Assembly (NCBI GenBank): GCA_937873095.1
Contig: CALMVI010000037.1
Location: 1 to 64,000 of the forward strand
Reading direction: 5' to 3'
From: an uncultured Acetobacteraceae bacterium
GTDB taxonomy: Bacteria; Pseudomonadota; Alphaproteobacteria; Acetobacterales; Acetobacteraceae
Length of the DNA: 64,000 bases
The position numbers and the translations under genes were made by a program. The notes beneath the pieces are model-generated. The model saw only the letters and a list, made by a program, of their open reading frames with translations, ran no database searches and was not told the DNA's origin. Shown in pieces: positions 33,927 to 43,454 of the stretch; the stretch's first letter is position 1, and every line of letters begins with the position of its first letter.

Positions 33927-34462
33927 GATGCAGCTTCCTGCACCGGCCCGGGCGGAAAGCGGCTCATTTCCTCATTGAACCCGAAATGGCGAAAGTCGGT
34001 CACCCGCATGGGATAAAGTATGCCGTCCAGGTGGTCATACTCGTGCTGGACGACATTGGCATGCAGGCCGTCCACCTCGCCGCCGACAGGTTGGCCGTCA
34101 CAATCGACCCCGCTGTAGCGGATCCGCACGCTGCGCGGCACTGCAGCCCGCAAACCGGGAATAGAGAGGCATCCCTCCCAACGCAGCGTCTGCTCGTCAC
34201 CGACCACCTCGCATGTTGGATTGATGACAGCCATAGGCGGCAGAGACGTGCCGTCGTTCCGGTCGGACGGAAGATGGAAGACGAACAGACGTAGGGGTAC
34301 ATGCACCTGCGAGCCGGCCAGACCGATACCCGGCGCGTCCAGCATGGTCTCGACCATGTCGGCGACAAGGCGCCTCACCTCGGGTGCCCCGGGGTCCTCG
34401 ACCGGTTCGGCGCGTTGCAGCAATACGGGGTGGCCCATCCGGGCGATCTTAAGCAGAGCCAT
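33923..34462 (-). CDS. def: Peptide deformylase
   Basis: [30 protein letters not shown] metal-site motifs; start [21 protein letters not shown]. Confidence 0.93.
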   Translation of the reverse strand: MALLKIARMGHPVLLQRAEPVEDPGAPEVRRLVADMVETMLDAPGIGLAGSQVHVPLRLFVFHLPSDRNDGTSLPPMAVINPTCEVVGDEQTLRWEGCLSIPGLRAAVPRSVRIRYSGVDCDGQPVGGEVDGLHANVVQHEYDHLDGILYPMRVTDFRHFGFNEEMSRFPPGPVQEAAS

Positions 34463-34607
34463 CTCGCAGTCCCGAAAAATCTTGCCTGGCGGCTGTGAAG
34501 CGACGAACACCTATGATATAGGCGCACCTTCCCCGGTGGCAGCACCGGTTGGGCGCGCTTGCTCACGACCATATCACAACGCCTTGAACCAAGGAGTAGG
34601 CTACCAA

Positions 34608-34811
34608 GTGCAGGTTCTCGTCCGAGACAACAACGTCGACCAGGCTCTCAAGGCGCTCAAGAAGAAGATGCAGCGCGAGGGCATCTTTCGAGAGATGAAG
34701 CTTCGCCGGCACTTCGAGAAGCCGTCCGAACGTCGGGCGCGCGAAGCAGCCGAGGCGGTCCGACGCGCCCGCAAGCTTGAGCGCAAGCGGCTGGAGCGCG
34801 AAGGGTTTTAA
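34608..34811 (+). CDS. rpsU: 30S ribosomal protein S21
   Basis: GTG start; [56 protein letters not shown] (67 aa). Confidence 0.96.
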   Translation: MQVLVRDNNVDQALKALKKKMQREGIFREMKLRRHFEKPSERRAREAAEAVRRARKLERKRLEREGF

Positions 34812-34930
34812 TCGCTCCCTAAGTCAGAACCAGCCACGACCAGAACTGCACTCGGGTGGGTAACTCGGATAAGCCTTAGTCCTGCTCGTCCGCAGCCTCA
34901 TCCGACCGATCAGCTTCAGGAGCGCGCGGC

Positions 34931-35959
34931 ATACGGATCGCCCAAATTGCCCCGCTCAATGAGGCCGTGCCGCCTGTTCTCTACGGCGGAACGGAACGGG
35001 TGGTCTCCTATCTGACAGAAGCGCTCGTGGCCGACGGCCACGATGTCACGTTATTTGCAAGCGGTGATTCCGTGACCTCTGCGCAGCTTCATCCGGTATG
35101 GCCGCAGGCGCTACGTTTGGACAAGACGATACGCGACTCGGTGGCGCCGCACATGTTGCTGATGGAGGCGGTACGACGGCGCTCTTCAGAGTTCGACGTG
35201 CTGCATTTTCACATGGATTACTGGCCATTCAGCCTGTTCTCCCGCCAAAGCACGCCCTTCCTGACCACGCTGCACGGTCGTCTCGACCTCCCTGAGGTCC
35301 ACCCGGTGTTCGACGTATTTTCAAACGCTGCCGTCATATCGGTCTCCAACGCCCAGCGTAAGCACCTGCCTCAGGCCAACTGGGTCGCCACCGTGTGGCA
35401 TGGCATCCCGGACAGCCTGCTTTCACCGCGGCCGATCGCACCATCCTACCTGGCGTTTCTTGGCCGCATTGCGCCAGAGAAGCGGCCGGATCTGGCTATA
35501 CGGATCGCCCGCGCGGCGGGCATACCGCTGAAAATCGCTGCCAAGGTTGACCGGGTCGACCTCGAGTATTTTCACACCGTCGTCGAGCCGATGTTCGAGG
35601 GCGGTGGAGTGCAGATGCTCGGCGAGATCGACGATAGCTCGAAGTCCGAGTTCCTGTCGGGAGCTTTGGGGCTGCTCATGCCGATCGACTGGCCCGAGCC
35701 GTTCGGGTTGGTCATGATCGAGGCCATGGCGTGCGGCACTCCGGTCATCGCTTTCGATCTCGGTTCCGTCGCCGAGGTGGTCGACGAGGGCGTGACCGGT
35801 TTCGTGGTCAGTGACGAGGCAGGCGCCGTCGCCGCGGTCGGCCGCCTCAGCCAACTTTGCAGGACGACCGTGCGTCGTCGGTTCGAGACCCGTTTCACCG
35901 CCCGACGTATGGCAGAGGACTACCTGCGATGCTATCGGACGTTGCCTCGTCCTGGTTAG
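34931..35959 (+). CDS. Glycosyltransferase family 4 protein (apparent AUA start)
   Basis: Frame from ATA (I/M-RIAQIAPLNEAVPPVLYGGTERVVSYLTEALVADGHDVTLFASGDS...) through LGRIAPEKRPDLAIRIARAAGIPLKIAAKVD, EPFGLVMIEAMACGTPVIAF; aggag 8 nt upstream of ATA. Track start is GTG at 34967. Confidence 0.85.
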   Translation: MRIAQIAPLNEAVPPVLYGGTERVVSYLTEALVADGHDVTLFASGDSVTSAQLHPVWPQALRLDKTIRDSVAPHMLLMEAVRRRSSEFDVLHFHMDYWPFSLFSRQSTPFLTTLHGRLDLPEVHPVFDVFSNAAVISVSNAQRKHLPQANWVATVWHGIPDSLLSPRPIAPSYLAFLGRIAPEKRPDLAIRIARAAGIPLKIAAKVDRVDLEYFHTVVEPMFEGGGVQMLGEIDDSSKSEFLSGALGLLMPIDWPEPFGLVMIEAMACGTPVIAFDLGSVAEVVDEGVTGFVVSDEAGAVAAVGRLSQLCRTTVRRRFETRFTARRMAEDYLRCYRTLPRPG

Positions 35960-36013
35960 CCGGCACTCGCCCATCTTGAGATCCTGGCGATGACGGGCCG
36001 TTGAATCGGGAGA

Positions 36014-37420
36014 TTGATCGGTGTTAAGCTAACGCCGTTAATATCTGCGGAGAGTGCGGTGACCGCCATTCTTGAACGTCAGAGCCAGGCGGGAAACCTG
36101 CTGTCCACCATGCGGACTCTACGCAAGATCGTGCGCAATCCCATGGAGGCATGGCCTGAGGCCGTCTACAGGGAACCGATGGTCGTCAGCCACATGCTGG
36201 GACGCAAGACGGTCTTCATCTGCGCCCCCGACCTCATTCAACAGGTGCTGGTCGACGACAGCGAAAGCTTCGTAAAGGCGGAGTCGATGCGGCGGTCTCT
36301 CGAGCCGGGGCTGGGCCAAGGCATACTGACGGCAGAGGGGAACCGGTGGCGTCTACAACGCAGGGTGGCAGCTCCGGTCTTCCGCCCTGCCCACGTGAAC
36401 TCTTTCCTTCCCGCCATGCTTCGCGCTTCGCGAGACATGCGTGATCGGTGGGCAGAACTGCCCTCAGGCGCAGCGATAGACGTCTCTCAGCAGATGACCC
36501 GGGTGACTTTCGAGATTATCTTGGAAACCATGCTGTCCGGTGCCGGCGATGCGGACCTGGGCAAATTGGAAGTCAGCATCCGAGACTTCCTCGAGAGCAG
36601 CAGTTGGGCAACGGCTCTCTCCGCGATAGGCGCGCCGTTATGGACACCCTTCCCGGGGAAGCGGCGGTCCGAACGCGCCTGCGCCTTCCTCAAGCAGGCC
36701 GTCGGCGACCGGATCTCGGAACGTCGGCGGACGGGCGAGAGAAGGGAGGACCTGCTATCGTTGATGCTCGACGCCAAGGACCCCGAGACAGGCGACGGAC
36801 TCAACGACATCGACATACGCGACAACATCCTGACCTTCATCGGCGCCGGCCACGAAACGACTGCGTTGGCGCTGACTTGGACGTTCTATCTTCTTGCACG
36901 ACATCCTGAGATCGAGCGCCGAATACTGGACGAAGTGGAGCAGGTCACCGGAGGTGATCCGCTTAGGCCGGAGCAGGTGGCTGAGCTTGTCTACACGCGA
37001 CAGGTTGTGCAGGAAGCGATGCGCGTGTTCCCGCCCGTCGCGATGGTGGTCCGCCAGTCTGTCCGCGACCTGCAACTCGGCGGCGAGCGTGTCGCAGCGG
37101 GTGACAACGTCTTCGTGCCGATCTACGCGGTGCATCACCACAGCGCCTTGTGGCCAGACCCGGACAGGTTCGATCCCGATCGCTTCCTTCCGGAGGCTGT
37201 GAAGGGGCGGCATCGCTGGTCGTACCTGCCTTTCGGCGCCGGCCCACGGATATGCATCGGCATGGGCTTTGCGCTGCTGGAAGCGGTGGCAATCTTGGCA
37301 ACACTACTACCCAGCGTGCGGCTGTCTGCGGAACCGAGCTTCGTGCCCACGCCCAAGCTTCGGGTTACGATGCGACCGGCCGAGGGGATGCCCATGCGGG
37401 TGGAGCGACGGGCGGCCTGA
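36014..37420 (+). CDS. Cytochrome P450
   Basis: Heme-binding loop FGAGPRICIGMGFA; I-helix GAGHETTALAL; K-helix EAMR; exact start uncertain (TTG at 36014). Confidence 0.95.
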   Translation: MIGVKLTPLISAESAVTAILERQSQAGNLLSTMRTLRKIVRNPMEAWPEAVYREPMVVSHMLGRKTVFICAPDLIQQVLVDDSESFVKAESMRRSLEPGLGQGILTAEGNRWRLQRRVAAPVFRPAHVNSFLPAMLRASRDMRDRWAELPSGAAIDVSQQMTRVTFEIILETMLSGAGDADLGKLEVSIRDFLESSSWATALSAIGAPLWTPFPGKRRSERACAFLKQAVGDRISERRRTGERREDLLSLMLDAKDPETGDGLNDIDIRDNILTFIGAGHETTALALTWTFYLLARHPEIERRILDEVEQVTGGDPLRPEQVAELVYTRQVVQEAMRVFPPVAMVVRQSVRDLQLGGERVAAGDNVFVPIYAVHHHSALWPDPDRFDPDRFLPEAVKGRHRWSYLPFGAGPRICIGMGFALLEAVAILATLLPSVRLSAEPSFVPTPKLRVTMRPAEGMPMRVERRAA

Positions 37421-37465
37421 CAGGGAGTAACCAGACGTAGGGGCAATACCAGATGAGCCGGCTAA

Positions 37466-37685
37466 GAGTGCCTTTCAAACCTACTTTGCATTGCGCGCAG
37501 GCAAATGAATGAGCACGCAGCCACGCGAAGCTGCGCTCGATCACCCATCGGTGCTGGCCAAGCTTTCTGCTTGGATTCGATGCCGCGCCCGGCGACGCGC
37601 GGCCAGCGACTCGGGCAGAAGGGGAGCAGTCATTCATTGCTGATGAACCAGAATCAGCGAGAGTACAAGGGTTTGAAAGGCACTC
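37466..37685 (-). mobile_element. 220-bp IS5-family-derived remnant / MITE-like element with perfect 16-bp TIRs
   Basis: gagtgcctttcaaacc (37466-37481) and its exact reverse complement ggtttgaaaggcactc (37670-37685); encloses a minus-strand transposase C-terminal fragment RKLGQHRWVIERSFAWLRAHSF; flanks taa/tga fit a TNA target. Confidence 0.75.
37480..37580 (-). pseudogene. IS5-family transposase C-terminal fragment (approximate extent)
   Basis: SNPSRKLGQHRWVIERSFAWLRA resembles the 'LGRHRWVVERTLAWL' C-terminal block of IS5-group DDE transposases; no other transposase domains remain. Confidence 0.7.
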
Positions 37686-37736
37686 TGAGTCTATCCCGTC
37701 GTCAGAGAGCGCGGAGGCGCGCAGCTCAAAGACGGA

Positions 37737-39143
37737 TCAATGATCGAGCGACTGAACGACCTCTTCGGTCATTTTCTTGGCGTCACCGAAGAGCATCATC
37801 GTGTTGGGGCGAAAGAACAGCTCGTTGTCCACGCCCGCGTAACCGGACGCCATTGACCGCTTGATGAACAACACGGTCCTGGCTTTTTCGACGTCGAGTA
37901 TCGGCATCCCATATATGGCCGACCCTGTGTCCGTCTTGGCCGCTGGGTTGGTGACGTCGTTGGCACCGATCACGTAGGCGACGTCTGCCGTGCTGAACTC
38001 GTTGTTTATCTGTTCCAACTCGAACACGTCGTCATACGGAACGTTGGCTTCGGCCAGAAGCACGTTCATGTGGCCCGGCATTCGGCCCGCGACGGGGTGG
38101 ATGGCGTAACGCACGTCCACCCCTTCCGCCTTCAAGTGGTCGGCCATCTCACGGACGGCATGCTGCGCCTGCGCCACGGCCATGCCGTAGCCCGGCACGA
38201 TGATGACCTTGGATGCATTTTTCATGATGAACGCCGCGTCCTCGGCATTGCCGCTCTTCACCGTCCGGTCGCCGCCAGCTGCAGCACCAGAAACGCCCCC
38301 GGAGTCGGTGCCGAACCCGCCAAGCAGAACGTTGAATATGCTGCGGTTCATGCCTTTGCACATCACGTAGCTGAGGATGGCGCCGGAGGCCCCCACAAGC
38401 GCCCCGGTTATGATCAATGCAAGGTTTTGAATGGTAAAACCGATGCCGCACGCCGCCCAGCCCGAGTAGCTGTTCAGCATCGAGACGACGACGGGCATGT
38501 CGGCGCCGCCAATCGGAATGATCAGAAGGAAGCCAAGCGCCATAGCCAACACGGCAATGACCCAGAACACCGTCTGCGGCCCGCCTTGAGCCACGAACAC
38601 GACGATAAGAGCCAAAATAACCAAGCCCAACACCAGATTCAACTGGTGCTGGAACCGAAACAGGATCGGTGTGCCCTTCATCAAGGCCTGCAGCTTGGCG
38701 AACGCAATCAGCGAACCGCTGAACGTTATCGCTCCGATCGCCAGCCCTACCGACATCTCGATCAGGCTTTGCGTGTGAATGTGGTGTGGCAGGCCGATGT
38801 TGAACGCTGCGGGTGCGTTTAGCGCGCCGGCCGCCACGAACACAGCGGCGAGGCCTACGAGGGAGTGGAACGCCGCCACCAATTGCGGCAGCGCGGTCAT
38901 CGCGATGCTGCGCGCGACATAGGCCCCTGCGGCCCCGCCGACGAGTATACCGGCAACGATCCAGATATAGCCCTCGGCAAGCATCCCATGCCGGCCGAGC
39001 GTTGCGGCCACGGCAATCGCCATGCCGATCATGCCGTACTGGTTGCCACGGCGCGAAGTCACTGGGCTCGACAGACCGCGGAGCGCCAAAATGAACAACA
39101 CCGCCGCGATCAGGTAGAGCAGCGACGTCAAGTTGGAGGACAT
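37737..39143 (-). CDS. pntB: NAD(P) transhydrogenase subunit beta
   Basis: 468 aa; GYGMAVAQAQHAVREMADHLKAEGVDVRYAIHPVAGRMPGHMNVLLAEANVPYDDVFELEQIN...GANDVTNPAA. Confidence 0.97.
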   Translation of the reverse strand: MSSNLTSLLYLIAAVLFILALRGLSSPVTSRRGNQYGMIGMAIAVAATLGRHGMLAEGYIWIVAGILVGGAAGAYVARSIAMTALPQLVAAFHSLVGLAAVFVAAGALNAPAAFNIGLPHHIHTQSLIEMSVGLAIGAITFSGSLIAFAKLQALMKGTPILFRFQHQLNLVLGLVILALIVVFVAQGGPQTVFWVIAVLAMALGFLLIIPIGGADMPVVVSMLNSYSGWAACGIGFTIQNLALIITGALVGASGAILSYVMCKGMNRSIFNVLLGGFGTDSGGVSGAAAGGDRTVKSGNAEDAAFIMKNASKVIIVPGYGMAVAQAQHAVREMADHLKAEGVDVRYAIHPVAGRMPGHMNVLLAEANVPYDDVFELEQINNEFSTADVAYVIGANDVTNPAAKTDTGSAIYGMPILDVEKARTVLFIKRSMASGYAGVDNELFFRPNTMMLFGDAKKMTEEVVQSLDH

Positions 39144-39151
39144 AGCCGGGC

Positions 39152-39544
39152 CTATCTCTTAGACTTGAACATCGACAGCATGCGCTGAGTCACCAGAAAA
39201 CCGCCGAAGATGTTCACGCTCGCCAGCGTGACTGCCAGAAAACCGAACAGATGTGGCAGAAAACCATGGGACAGGCCGGTGGCAAGCATGGCACCCACGA
39301 TAATGACCGATGAGATCCCGTTGGTCACCGCCATCAACGGGCTATGAAGGGCGGGGGTCACATTCCAGACGACATAGTAGCCGACGAAACACGCGAGGAG
39401 GAAAATCGTCAGCAGGTAGATGAACGGCTCGGCTGCAGCGGCAGCGGGTGCTGCAATGCTCGACAGCGTATCCAGCCTGTGCGCGAGATCGTTGGCGTTT
39501 CCGGCCAACTGATGAGCTTGGTCGGCCAGTGCGTTCGAGTTCAT
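39152..39544 (-). CDS. NAD(P) transhydrogenase subunit alpha part 2
   Basis: FLLACFVGYYVVWNVTPALHSPLMAVTNGISSVIIVGAML. Confidence 0.93.
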   Translation of the reverse strand: MNSNALADQAHQLAGNANDLAHRLDTLSSIAAPAAAAAEPFIYLLTIFLLACFVGYYVVWNVTPALHSPLMAVTNGISSVIIVGAMLATGLSHGFLPHLFGFLAVTLASVNIFGGFLVTQRMLSMFKSKR

Positions 39545-39556
39545 GGTTGGTTCCTG

Positions 39557-40945
39557 TCAGCTTGCCTTGACTGAGGTCTGGCCAGTCGCCTCCGATGCGG
39601 GCAATGGCCCAGCACCGCCGTCTATCGCCGGAATGCGATCAGAGGCAGCGTCGGACATGGCCGTCGGTGAAATGCCGGACGCTGAGGCCGGCTTTTCTAT
39701 GGCAGAGTTGACGGGCACGCCACTGATATCGGCACTCGGGTCGGCCATGGACGGCGACGCGTCCTCTTGAGCCGCCCCGGCCGGCTCGACCACAGGTGCC
39801 GCGGGCTGGCGACCTGCTTGCGGGGCGAACTGTTTGTGCACTGTGGCTCCGCTGCGCGTAAGCATCACGCCCTGAACGATCGCGTCGTCTTCCGGCAACT
39901 TCGGCACTTTCCTGTCCTTGTCCCAGAAGGTCGTCAGAAACGTCAGGAGGTTCTTGGCATACAGCGAGCTCGCCGCGACGGGTATCCGGCCTGGCCAGTT
40001 CCGGTAGCCGAGAACCTTGACGCCGTTGGACGTTGTATAATTCTCCCCCGGGCGGGTTGCCTCGCAGTTTCCACCACCGTCCGATGCCAGGTCCACAATA
40101 ACGCTTCCTGGGCGCATGCCGTCCACCATGGCCTGGGTGACCAGGGTTGGCGCTTTGCCGCCCTGAACCAGAGCCGTGCAGATGATCAAATCGTTCTTCG
40201 CCACCGTGGCGGTGGTCAACTCGGCCTGCTTTCGGCGGAAATCGGCAGTCATCTCCTTGGCATAGGCACCTGTCTGTGCAGCCGTCTCAGTGTCTTCCAC
40301 GCCCACGAACGTCGCACCCAGCGACTTGATCTCTTCCTTCGCGGCGGGGCGGACGTCGGTCGCGGACACGATGGCGCCAAGACGGCGAGCCGTGGCGATG
40401 GCCTGCAAGCCAGCAACGCCCGCCCCGAGCACGAACACCCTGGCGGGCGGTATCGTGCCGGCTGCGGTCATCATCATCGCGAACGCACGGTCGAACGCGC
40501 CCGCTCCCTCGATCACCGCGCGATAGCCGGCAAGGTTGGCCTGGCTGGACAGGACGTCCATCGATTGCGCGCGGGTGATTCGCGGCAGAAGCTCCATCGC
40601 CGCCGCATCGATACCCGCCTGCGCAAGGCTGGACACCAAGCCCGCGTCGGCGACCGCGCCCGAGATGCATACGAGAAGGGCGCCTCTTGGAATGAGCGAA
40701 CGCTGGGCTGCTTCGGGCGCTTGCACGGCGAAGACGACGCCGGCACCGGCCAGGGCTGTGCCGGCGTCGGCCGCGACCTCGGCACCGGCGTTCACAAACT
40801 CGGCGTCTGAGATCGACGCGCCGTGTCCGGCGCCGGACTCTACGGCGACCTGCAGGCCGAGGGCGACCAGCTTTCGTATGGTCTCTGGCGTGGCCGACAC
40901 GCGCGTCTCATCGGCACGACGCTCCTTCAGCACCGCAAGCCGCAT
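39557..40945 (-). CDS. pntA: NAD(P) transhydrogenase subunit alpha part 1 with C-terminal low-complexity tail
   Basis: MRLAVLKERRADETRVSATPETIRKLVALGLQVAVESGAG...VFVLGAGVAGLQAIATARRLGAIVSATDVRPAAKEEIKSLGA. Confidence 0.95.
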   Translation of the reverse strand: MRLAVLKERRADETRVSATPETIRKLVALGLQVAVESGAGHGASISDAEFVNAGAEVAADAGTALAGAGVVFAVQAPEAAQRSLIPRGALLVCISGAVADAGLVSSLAQAGIDAAAMELLPRITRAQSMDVLSSQANLAGYRAVIEGAGAFDRAFAMMMTAAGTIPPARVFVLGAGVAGLQAIATARRLGAIVSATDVRPAAKEEIKSLGATFVGVEDTETAAQTGAYAKEMTADFRRKQAELTTATVAKNDLIICTALVQGGKAPTLVTQAMVDGMRPGSVIVDLASDGGGNCEATRPGENYTTSNGVKVLGYRNWPGRIPVAASSLYAKNLLTFLTTFWDKDRKVPKLPEDDAIVQGVMLTRSGATVHKQFAPQAGRQPAAPVVEPAGAAQEDASPSMADPSADISGVPVNSAIEKPASASGISPTAMSDAASDRIPAIDGGAGPLPASEATGQTSVKAS

Positions 40946-41032
40946 ACCGTTCCTCCATTGCCGGCGCGAGCCGGGGTCAGCACGTAACAACGCACGATGG
41001 GAGAAGGCAAGGCTGGCCAATGGACTCGGTCT

Positions 41033-42604
41033 TCAGGCGGTGAGCAGATGATCCTGCGCCCGCTCCGGCTCGCGCTTGAACACGGCCAGGACAGGAAGTC
41101 CCGACGCAGCCGCCAAGCCTTCCCCCGTCAGGAAGACGGGGCGTGCCATGAACATGGCCACCACCCAGGCAAAGGAGGACAGCGCAGCCATGACCAGCCC
41201 GGCTGCGATCACCAGCAACGGCAGGGCGCGAGGTGTCTGCGGCACTGCGGCCGGCTGGATGACCCGCACGTTCGCCAGTCGCCGTGCATCTTCTGCCTCG
41301 CTTAGGTGCCGTTCGGCGTATATGCGGCTCGTGTCACGATAGACCTGTTCGGCGCTGGCCTTCTGGCGCAGGAGTGCGGCCAACCCCGCCTCATCCGTGT
41401 CCAGCCGGCCGAGTGCACCCGAGATCTCGGTCAGTTGGTCGCGGTTTGCGTTCAACCTGGCCTGGGCAGCGGCCAACTCAGCGGCGGCTCGGGCGTGGTC
41501 CAGATGCAAAGGATCAAGGCTTGGGTTGCGACCGCGGCGCACCACGGACGCGGCCGCGTTTCGGGCCAGGCGTGCGGATTCGGCTTCGTGCGACGCGATC
41601 TGCGCGCGAAGGGCCAGCACGACCTGGCTTGTGTCCTTATACTTGTCGCTCGCCGCTGCCAGCTTGGCGCGTACATCCTGCAAGCCGGCATTGACCGCGG
41701 ATAGCCGAGTGTCGGGGTCGTTTTCCTCGAAAACGTTGATGGACGTAGGTTCGGAGGTCAGCAGCCTCGCAAGCGCAGCAAGCCGGGCCTGGTACTCGCC
41801 CACGGCGGCTTGTCCATCCGCCACCTGTTGCTGGGTCTGGCTGCGTCGCTGCAGAAGCAGCCCGCGCTCCTGCTCATAGTCCGATATCGCGTGACTGCGC
41901 TTGAACTCGGCAAGACTTCGCTCCGCCTCAAGGGCGGCTCTGGCACCCGCCTCGGCCTCGCGCTTGACGACTTCGAGCTGAGGGTCGTCGTACAGCCGGC
42001 TCCTGCGAGCGGCGTACAAGCTCAGCATCGTGTTCACCGTCGCCGCTGATTGTCGGGGGTCACCATTATCAAAGGTGACGGTGATCACGTTGGCGTCCTT
42101 TGCCGGCAGGACCGACAAGTCGGCGCGAAACCTGCGGACGCCACGCTCAACTCTCGCCGCCGGCTCGTCGAAGGGCGGGGCACGCCAGGGCGCAAGAATG
42201 AGGGTCGATACCGTATGCAGGCTTCGTCGCAGCCAGCCATGCGTCACGGGTGCGAATATGTCAGGGTAGACCATTTGTGGCCCAAGAAGACGCAACGTTG
42301 CCATGTGCAGGTCGTCGCTGCCCAAGATTTCGGTCTCTGTCTTCATGATCTGGTCAAGGGCGAGCGCACTGGCGTTCGCGTCATGCGAGCCGGCAGCCGC
42401 TCGGACCGTGAACTCGGGAGACGGCAGCACCGCCAAGACCGCGGTGGCGCGATAGCTTGGCGTGATCAGGGCAGCTGCAATCAGAGCCATTGCAAGAACG
42501 GCGCCGAATATCCTCAGGGCGCGCCAGCGCTGCTCATACGCGTGAAACAGGAACTCGCTAAGGGGAAGTGCCGGGTCCTGCGTGTCTTCAGGCACGGCCG
42601 TCAA
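41033..42604 (-). CDS. Wzz/GumC-like polysaccharide chain-length determinant (PCP) protein
   Basis: Two TM segments flanking a large coiled-coil region; FGAVLAMALIAAALITPSYRATAVLAV near the N-terminus, RVIQPAAVPQTPRALPLLVIAAGLVMAALSSFAWVV near the C-terminus. Start codon uncertain (TTG about 42604 or GTG about 42595). Confidence 0.8.
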   Translation of the reverse strand: MTAVPEDTQDPALPLSEFLFHAYEQRWRALRIFGAVLAMALIAAALITPSYRATAVLAVLPSPEFTVRAAAGSHDANASALALDQIMKTETEILGSDDLHMATLRLLGPQMVYPDIFAPVTHGWLRRSLHTVSTLILAPWRAPPFDEPAARVERGVRRFRADLSVLPAKDANVITVTFDNGDPRQSAATVNTMLSLYAARRSRLYDDPQLEVVKREAEAGARAALEAERSLAEFKRSHAISDYEQERGLLLQRRSQTQQQVADGQAAVGEYQARLAALARLLTSEPTSINVFEENDPDTRLSAVNAGLQDVRAKLAAASDKYKDTSQVVLALRAQIASHEAESARLARNAAASVVRRGRNPSLDPLHLDHARAAAELAAAQARLNANRDQLTEISGALGRLDTDEAGLAALLRQKASAEQVYRDTSRIYAERHLSEAEDARRLANVRVIQPAAVPQTPRALPLLVIAAGLVMAALSSFAWVVAMFMARPVFLTGEGLAAASGLPVLAVFKREPERAQDHLLTA

Positions 42605-42797
42605 CCGATGAGAGGCCCGTTTGAGCGTTGACCTTTGTAATCCTGACGTGCATGGCCTGCCCTCATGATACACGCTATACGTGCCACATAGCGAAACGAT
42701 CGTCGAGCCATATTCAGTTGAGGGCTTCCCAAACCGTCGAGGTCGCGCCATTTATCCGGTGCTGCCTTCGGGCTACGAAGTTTGTAGAAGGTTGACC

Positions 42798-43454
42798 ATG
42801 TCCACCACCACGCACCCTGCCGAGACCCATGGTGGTCCTGCGGATCCTACGCGACGGGATTTTTTGACGTTGCTGGCTCTCTCCGGCGCGGCGGTGGGTG
42901 CCGGCGCTATTGCCTGGCCTTTCATCGACAGCATGGAGCCGGCTGCGGATACGCTGGCGGCCGGCGAGCCGATCGACGTGGACGTCAGCAAGCTCGCTCC
43001 TGGCCAGCAGATCGTGGTGGTTTGGCGTGGCAAGCCGATCTTCATTGTACACCGCACTCCAGAAGGTCTGCAGACCCTTCAGGATGCCAAACTGGTCCAC
43101 AATCTGAGCGACCCGACATCGAAGGTCTTGCAACAGCCGTCTTACGCGGAAAATTGGCATCGGTCGGTCGACCCGACGTTCGCCGTCATGGTTGGTATCT
43201 GCACTCACCTCGGTTGCGTGCCCACCTTCTACCCCAACGTCAGCGCTACCGATCCTGCCCCAAACTGGCCGGGCGGCTACCTGTGTCCCTGCCACGGGTC
43301 GAAATACGATCTGGCTGGGCGCGTCTACTCGGGCGTTCCCGCTCCCTACAACCTGCCGGTGCCGCCATACCATCTGGCTGGCGAGAAGACGGTTCGCATC
43401 GGCGAGAACCCGCCGGGTCAGACGTTCGATCTTAACTCGGTGGTCCAGATCTAG
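42798..43454 (+). CDS. petA: Ubiquinol-cytochrome c reductase Rieske iron-sulfur subunit
   Basis: RRDFLTLLALSGAAVGAGAIAWPFIDSM Tat/TM anchor; CTHLGCVP and CPCHGSKYD cluster-binding motifs. Confidence 0.96.
   Translation: MSTTTHPAETHGGPADPTRRDFLTLLALSGAAVGAGAIAWPFIDSMEPAADTLAAGEPIDVDVSKLAPGQQIVVVWRGKPIFIVHRTPEGLQTLQDAKLVHNLSDPTSKVLQQPSYAENWHRSVDPTFAVMVGICTHLGCVPTFYPNVSATDPAPNWPGGYLCPCHGSKYDLAGRVYSGVPAPYNLPVPPYHLAGEKTVRIGENPPGQTFDLNSVVQI

Noticed and set aside
39767-40810. 347-aa plus-strand ORF opposite pntA
   Set aside because: Antisense shadow; His/Arg-rich with no domain.
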